From DASRDZ01 sp035569495 (GTDB taxonomy: Bacteria > Chloroflexota > Dormibacteria > Aeolococcales > Aeolococcaceae), in assembly GCA_035569495.1 (NCBI GenBank), contig DATMMX010000051.1, positions 1 through 64,000 of the forward strand: a stretch of 64,000 nucleotides of DNA, in the 5' to 3' direction. Both the position numbers and the translations under genes were made by a program. How positions within the stretch are numbered: position 1 is the first letter of the stretch; every line of letters begins with the position of its first letter. Of the stretch, positions 60,054-64,000 are shown piece by piece. The notes below the pieces were generated by a model. The model was given only the letters and a program-made list of their open reading frames with translations. It did no database searches and had not been told where the DNA came from.

Positions 60054-61031
60054 ATGCGCGCCATCGTCTGCGACGAGCCCGGGGACCCCGACGTCCTCCA
60101 CGTCGCCGAGGTCCCCGACCCCGTCCCCGCGCCGGGCGAGGTGCTGCTGCGGGTGCGCTCCACCGCGGTCAACCGTGCCGACACCCTGCAGCGGCGCGGC
60201 TTCTACCCTCCCCCGCCGGGCATATCGGACATCATCGGCATGGAGGCGGCGGGCGAGGTGGAGAGCGTCACCGAGGGCGTGGTCGGCTGGAAGCCCGGCG
60301 ACCGCGCCTGCGCCCTGCTCGCCGGCGGCGGCTACGCCGAGAAGGTGGCCGTCCCCTTCGGCCAGCTCATGCCGATTCCCGACAACATCGACACCATCAG
60401 CGCGGGCGCCATCCCCGAGGTGTTCCTCACCGCGCACGACAACCTGATCACGCGTGGACGGCTGCAGCGCGGCGAAACCGTGCTCATCCACGGCGGCGCC
60501 GGCGGCGTCGGCACCGCCGCCATCCAGGTCGCCAAGCGCCACGGCGCGCGCGTGGTGATCACCGCGGGATCGCCCGACCGGGTGCGGCGCTGCATCGCAC
60601 TGGGCGCCGACGCGGGCGTCAACCACCGCGAGGAGGACTTCGTCGCGCGCATCGCCGGCATCACCGACGGGCGCGGCGCCGAGCTGATCCTCGACATCAT
60701 CGGCGCCGCCTACCTGGAGCGCAACCTGCGCTCGCTCGCCGAGGACGGCCGCCTGGTGGTGATCGGCCTGCAGGGCGGTGTTCGTGCCGAGATCGACCTG
60801 AACACGCTGCTCTCGCGGCGTCACACCGTGGTCGCCACCACCATGCGGCGGCGGCCGCCGGTGCAGAAGGCGGAGATCGTCCGCCGCGCCACCGAGGACC
60901 TGCTGCCCGGCTTCGCCGACGGCTCGCTGCGCCCCATCGTCGACCGCGTCCTGCCGCTCGAAGAGGCGGCCGAGGCCCACCGCGCCATGGAGGCCGGCGA
61001 GCCCTTCGGCAAGATCGTCCTCGCCGTGTGA
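60054..61031 (+). CDS. NAD(P)H:quinone oxidoreductase (zinc-independent MDR, PIG3/QOR type)
   Basis: 325 residues. RSTAVNRADTLQRRGFYPPPPG, GMEAAGEVESV, GGYAEKVAVPFGQLMPIP and the NADPH motif IHGGAGGVGTAAIQVAK mark the quinone oxidoreductase branch. Uses NADPH to reduce quinones or enals. ATG at 60054 with a weak CACAAT -10 eight bases upstream. Confidence 0.9.
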   Translation: MRAIVCDEPGDPDVLHVAEVPDPVPAPGEVLLRVRSTAVNRADTLQRRGFYPPPPGISDIIGMEAAGEVESVTEGVVGWKPGDRACALLAGGGYAEKVAVPFGQLMPIPDNIDTISAGAIPEVFLTAHDNLITRGRLQRGETVLIHGGAGGVGTAAIQVAKRHGARVVITAGSPDRVRRCIALGADAGVNHREEDFVARIAGITDGRGAELILDIIGAAYLERNLRSLAEDGRLVVIGLQGGVRAEIDLNTLLSRRHTVVATTMRRRPPVQKAEIVRRATEDLLPGFADGSLRPIVDRVLPLEEAAEAHRAMEAGEPFGKIVLAV

Positions 61032-61131
61032 GCCGCGCCGCGCGCACCCGCACGGCGAGTCACTAGACTGGCGGGCGCGACGGGCGCGGCGGGCGCGACA
61101 CATTGCTCACGGCTGCACCCGGAGGTTCCGC

Positions 61132-61452
61132 ATGACACCCGACGAGATCTTCACCGAGATCAACAACCGGCTCCAGAACGACCCGTCGAAGGCAGCCGGC
61201 AACAACGCCGCCTACCAGTTCGACCTCACCGGCGACAACGGCGGCCAGTACCACATCGTCTTCGCCGGCGGGAAGGGCGACGCCGGCCCCGGCGCCGCCG
61301 AGAGCCCCAACATCACCATCACCATGGCGGCCAACGACATGGTGGACATGGTGTCGGGCAAGCTCGACCCGACGATGGCGTTCATGAGCGGGAAGATCAA
61401 GATCAAGGGCGACATGGGTCTGGCCATGAAGCTGCAGTCGATCCTGCAGTAG
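61132..61452 (+). CDS. SCP2 sterol-binding domain protein
   Basis: 106 residues, entirely one SCP-2 domain: AYQFDLTGDNGGQYHIVF, ITITMAANDMVDMVSGKLDP and the conserved end FMSGKIKIKGDMGLAMKLQ. Binds lipids or acyl-CoA. GGAGG before the ATG and TAGACT (61064-61069) as a possible -10. Confidence 0.88.
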   Translation: MTPDEIFTEINNRLQNDPSKAAGNNAAYQFDLTGDNGGQYHIVFAGGKGDAGPGAAESPNITITMAANDMVDMVSGKLDPTMAFMSGKIKIKGDMGLAMKLQSILQ

Positions 61453-61606
61453 CGGCAGGCGCCTGACGGCGCAAAGAACCGCGGCGCATCCCGCGCGGAG
61501 GGTCCCGGTGCATCACGCGCGCGTCAGCGTGCGGCATGCGCCGAGGGTGGGGTGGCGGCGCTCCAGCCGCCAGGGGCGGGATCTGCCCGCCCCTCGTGCG
61601 CGGCGC

Positions 61607-62272
61607 TCAGCCGCGCGAAAAAAACGCCTTCCCGCGTCTGTTCTGCATGTCGTAGTACATGCGCTCGAGCTCCTGTGCCTCCCCCGGCAGCGTCGCTGGT
61701 TCTCCCGCCGCCAGGGCGAGCAGGTAGATGCGGGCGAGCCGGTCGGTGGCCTGGCAGACGTCGAGCGCCTGCTGCACGTCGCGCCCGCAGGCGAGCATGC
61801 CGTGGTGGGCGAGGATCACCGCGCGGCGGTCGCCGAGGTGCTCGACCACCGCGGAGGCGAGCGCCTCGCTGCCCGGCAGCGTGTGCGGGCACAGCGACAC
61901 CGACCCGCCGAGGAGCTGCACCTGCTCGTCCATGATCGGCGGGATGCCGCGGCCGAGCAGCGACAGCGCGGTGGTGTGCAGGGTGTGCGCGTGGATCACG
62001 GCACCCGCGTCGGGACGGGCGCGGTACACGGCGAGGTGCATGAGCAGCTCGCTGGTCGGGTTGCGGTCACCCTCGACCTGATCTCCGCTGTCCAGGTCGA
62101 CGGTGCACACGTCCTCGATGCGCATGGTCTGGTAGCGCACGCTGCTCGGCGACGCGACCACCCGCGTCGCATCCGGCACGCGCACGCTGACGTTGCCCGA
62201 CGTCCCCGTGGTCAACCCCAGCCGCACCAGCTCATTGCAGGCGTCGATGACCTGCTGCTTGAGATCGGTCAC
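61607..62272 (-). CDS. Class II aldolase (L-fuculose-phosphate aldolase-like)
   Basis: 221 residues. Zinc ligands in VIHAHTLHT and LAHHGML, substrate-binding TTGTSGNVSVR and SPSSVRYQTM, as in FucA/AraD proteins. GTG at 62272 overlaps the kinase stop as GTGA, so kinase and aldolase are coupled and probably act in sequence on a sugar or its phosphate. Substrate not determinable. Confidence 0.85.
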   Translation of the reverse strand: MTDLKQQVIDACNELVRLGLTTGTSGNVSVRVPDATRVVASPSSVRYQTMRIEDVCTVDLDSGDQVEGDRNPTSELLMHLAVYRARPDAGAVIHAHTLHTTALSLLGRGIPPIMDEQVQLLGGSVSLCPHTLPGSEALASAVVEHLGDRRAVILAHHGMLACGRDVQQALDVCQATDRLARIYLLALAAGEPATLPGEAQELERMYYDMQNRRGKAFFSRG

Positions 62273-63783
62273 AGCGACTCCAGGCGCGCATACAGTGCCC
62301 GCCAGCTCCGGTGCGCCGCAGCGTAGGCCGCCACCAGCTCCGCCTCCGGCTCCGCCGCCACCTCGACCGAACCGAGCGACTCGGCTGCACCGTCGAGGTC
62401 GGCGAACACACCCGCGGCGACCGCCGCACACGCCGCCGCGCCGAGCATGGTCGCGTCGCCGCGCGGCGTATGGACCGGTCGGTCCACAAGCGCGGCCACG
62501 ATGCGCAGGAAGAGACGGCTGCGCGCCATCCCGCCGGCGACGGCGAGGCGAGCAGGCACAGCGCCGCCGGCCACCGCCTCGACCTGTTCCAGGTTGGCCC
62601 GCGCCGCATGCGCCACGGACTCCAGTGAAGCGCGCACCACCTCCCCCGCGCCCAGCTCCGGCTGCAGCACGATGGTCGGCCACACCAGCGCGCTGCTGTG
62701 CGAGAGAAACGTCGCCGGCCGCGTCGCGTTGAGCACGCCCGCCCCGCCGCTGAACAGCAGCGCCTCACGGGCACCCGCGGGCGCCGCCGCCGCCAGCCGC
62801 TCCGCCTGCCCGTAGGCCGCGTCGCCCTCCAGCCCGGACAGCCCACCGACCAACCGCTCGACGCACCACGCCCAGCCGTACCCCGCCGTGCCCCCGCTGC
62901 TCTCCACCACGCCGCGGCCCGCGACGGCGTGCGGCCCGACCCACACCCGGCCCTCGGGGTCGGTGGCCACGCCCTCCGAGGCCGCCAGGACCGGCAGCGT
63001 CGACCCCGCCAGCACCAGCGTCGTCCCCGGCCGCGACGCGCCCGCGCCAAGCATCGCGGCCGTCGAATCCGGCGCGCACACCGCCACCGGCGTCCCCGGC
63101 GCCAGCCCGGTCAAACCGGCCGCCACCTCGGTCACTCCGCCCAGGTGCGACCCCGCCGAAAGCAGCGGCGGCAGCCACGACGGGTCCAGCCCGCACCCCG
63201 ACCACAGCGCCGACCAGTACTCGCCGGCGCGCACGTCGTAGGCGAGCAGGTCGGTGGCCGTGCTCGGCTCGGTGGCCGCCTCGCCGCAGAGCTGCATGGC
63301 CAGCCAGTCGCCCAGCCCGAGAACCCGCCGGATGCGGGCGAAGTCCTCGGGCCGCTCCTGGCGGAACCAGACCAGGCGGGCCGGTGCGTACATCAGCGCC
63401 AGCGAGCGCCCGGTGCGCGCATAGAGGTCGTCGCCACCCGCCTCGGTGACGGCCCAGGCGGTGGCCACGCCGCGGCTGTCCAGGTTCGGTCCGGCGTAGA
63501 CGGCACGGCCGCGGTCGTCGAGGGCCACCATGCCGATGCGCTGCGCCGTCGCGGCCACGCCGACCACCGGCTCGACCCCACCCGCGCGGTACAGCGCCTC
63601 GCGGATCGCCGCGCAGCACTGCTCCCAGACCAGGGGCGCGTCGTAGCTGCGCCCCAGCGGCGGCGCGTCGAGCACGGTCTCCACCGCGCGCCGCGCCGAG
63701 GCCACCACGTTGCCGCCATCGCTGTCCACAACTGCCGCGCGCACCGAGGTGCCGCCGAGGTCGACGGCGAGCAGGCGGGCCAT
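62269..63783 (-). CDS. FGGY-family carbohydrate kinase
   Basis: 504 residues. ATP-binding LLAVDLGGTSVRAAVVD, GVAATAQRIGMVALDDRGR, the middle-domain WLAMQL-like GDWLAMQLCGEAATEPS and AVAGGMARSRLFLRI near the end. Related to xylulokinase/fuculokinase enzymes. ATG overlaps the stop of the upstream dehydrogenase by one base. Confidence 0.88.
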   Translation of the reverse strand: MARLLAVDLGGTSVRAAVVDSDGGNVVASARRAVETVLDAPPLGRSYDAPLVWEQCCAAIREALYRAGGVEPVVGVAATAQRIGMVALDDRGRAVYAGPNLDSRGVATAWAVTEAGGDDLYARTGRSLALMYAPARLVWFRQERPEDFARIRRVLGLGDWLAMQLCGEAATEPSTATDLLAYDVRAGEYWSALWSGCGLDPSWLPPLLSAGSHLGGVTEVAAGLTGLAPGTPVAVCAPDSTAAMLGAGASRPGTTLVLAGSTLPVLAASEGVATDPEGRVWVGPHAVAGRGVVESSGGTAGYGWAWCVERLVGGLSGLEGDAAYGQAERLAAAAPAGAREALLFSGGAGVLNATRPATFLSHSSALVWPTIVLQPELGAGEVVRASLESVAHAARANLEQVEAVAGGAVPARLAVAGGMARSRLFLRIVAALVDRPVHTPRGDATMLGAAACAAVAAGVFADLDGAAESLGSVEVAAEPEAELVAAYAAAHRSWRALYARLESL

Positions 63784-64000
63784 CAGCGCGGCGGTGCGGC
63801 GTCGAGCACGGCGGGGTTGGCGCAGCGCTCCGGCCGCTCGCCGCGGGCCAGCCGCTCGAAGTCCTCGCGGATCATCCGCGAGTGGTGGCGCACCGCGTCC
63901 GAGGTCGCCCCGCCGATGTGGGGCAGCAGCAGCGCGCCCGGCAGGGCGAGCAGCGGGTGCGTCGGCGGCACCGGCTCGGGGGCGAAGACGTCGAGGGCCA
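63783..64000 (-). CDS. D-2-hydroxyacid dehydrogenase, C-terminal part (cut by window edge)
   Basis: About 72 C-terminal residues of a 2-hydroxyacid/phosphoglycerate dehydrogenase: ALDVFAPEPVPPTHPLLALP, then LLPHIGGATSDAVRHHSRMI, with the catalytic His in LLPHIGG. The rest lies beyond 64000. First known gene of a sugar-catabolism operon with the kinase and aldolase. Confidence 0.8.
   Translation of the reverse strand, partial: ALDVFAPEPVPPTHPLLALPGALLLPHIGGATSDAVRHHSRMIREDFERLARGERPERCANPAVLDAAPPR

Noticed and set aside
59889..61103. Long minus-strand frame opposite the quinone oxidoreductase
   Set aside because: Shadow of a well-supported MDR gene; His/Asp/Arg-rich composition typical of antisense frames.

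Overview
The window is a high-GC chromosomal segment from an unassigned bacterium. Several signs point to a cell without an outer membrane: an amidase with an LPDTG sorting signal, glutamate racemase, a vancomycin-type vanRS/vanHAX cluster and a split HadA/HadB-style dehydratase. Candidates are Actinomycetota or a Chloroflexota/Dormibacterota-like soil lineage; the sequence alone does not decide. Many chromosomal genes have a TAnnnT -10 box only 6-13 bases before the start codon, which suggests common leaderless or short-leader transcripts.

Layout. 1-3.8 kb: minus-strand operon (glutaredoxin, zinc ribbon, GNAT, murI, polyprenyl synthase, ubiD) with stop/start overlaps. 3.9-8.7 kb: a short-chain dehydrogenase, an arsenic operon (arsI-like, aquaglyceroporin, arsC), the LPxTG amidase and a VOC protein. 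8.7-13.25 kb: vanS-vanR divergent from vanH-vanA-vanX. vanX runs into a tRNA-Leu-like repeat that forms the left end of a mobile element.

13.2-45.3 kb is an approximately 32-kb integrated mobilizable element in tRNA-Leu(UAA). A 56-base duplication of the tRNA 3' half bounds it. Paired GTTGTTGTCA arm repeats lie at both ends, and xis and a tyrosine integrase sit beside the intact tRNA. It encodes a MobF relaxase and a VirD4-type coupling protein but no recognisable type IV secretion channel. Two hairpins closely resemble the R388 oriT nic hairpin, in opposite orientations. The cargo is unusual. It holds (i) a duplicated module of a secreted trypsin-fold protein that has lost its catalytic serine plus a small secreted protein with a W-x3-RM motif. 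It holds (ii) three ECF sigma modules wired to the membrane: a sigma-TM-beta-propeller fusion, a sigma/zinc-finger anti-sigma/TM fusion, and a separate sigma/anti-sigma pair heading the coupling-protein operon. It holds (iii) three paralogous proteins of unknown function, each behind the same 5' leader hairpin with a covarying inner stem. Other cargo: a DUF4365 nuclease-like pair, a PIN-domain membrane protein, an HEPN-like protein between 75-base repeats, and a large serine recombinase.

45.3-64 kb is ordinary chromosome: RnfD-like membrane protein, tRNA-Cys, HemL-like aminomutase, alpha-galactosidase-like hydrolase, rarA, NfeD/SPFH pair, HadAB-like dehydratase, a Tat-exported DUF1800/DUF1501 operon with ApbE and a ferric-reductase-like membrane protein, quinone oxidoreductase, SCP2 protein, and a sugar kinase/aldolase/dehydrogenase operon cut by the right edge.
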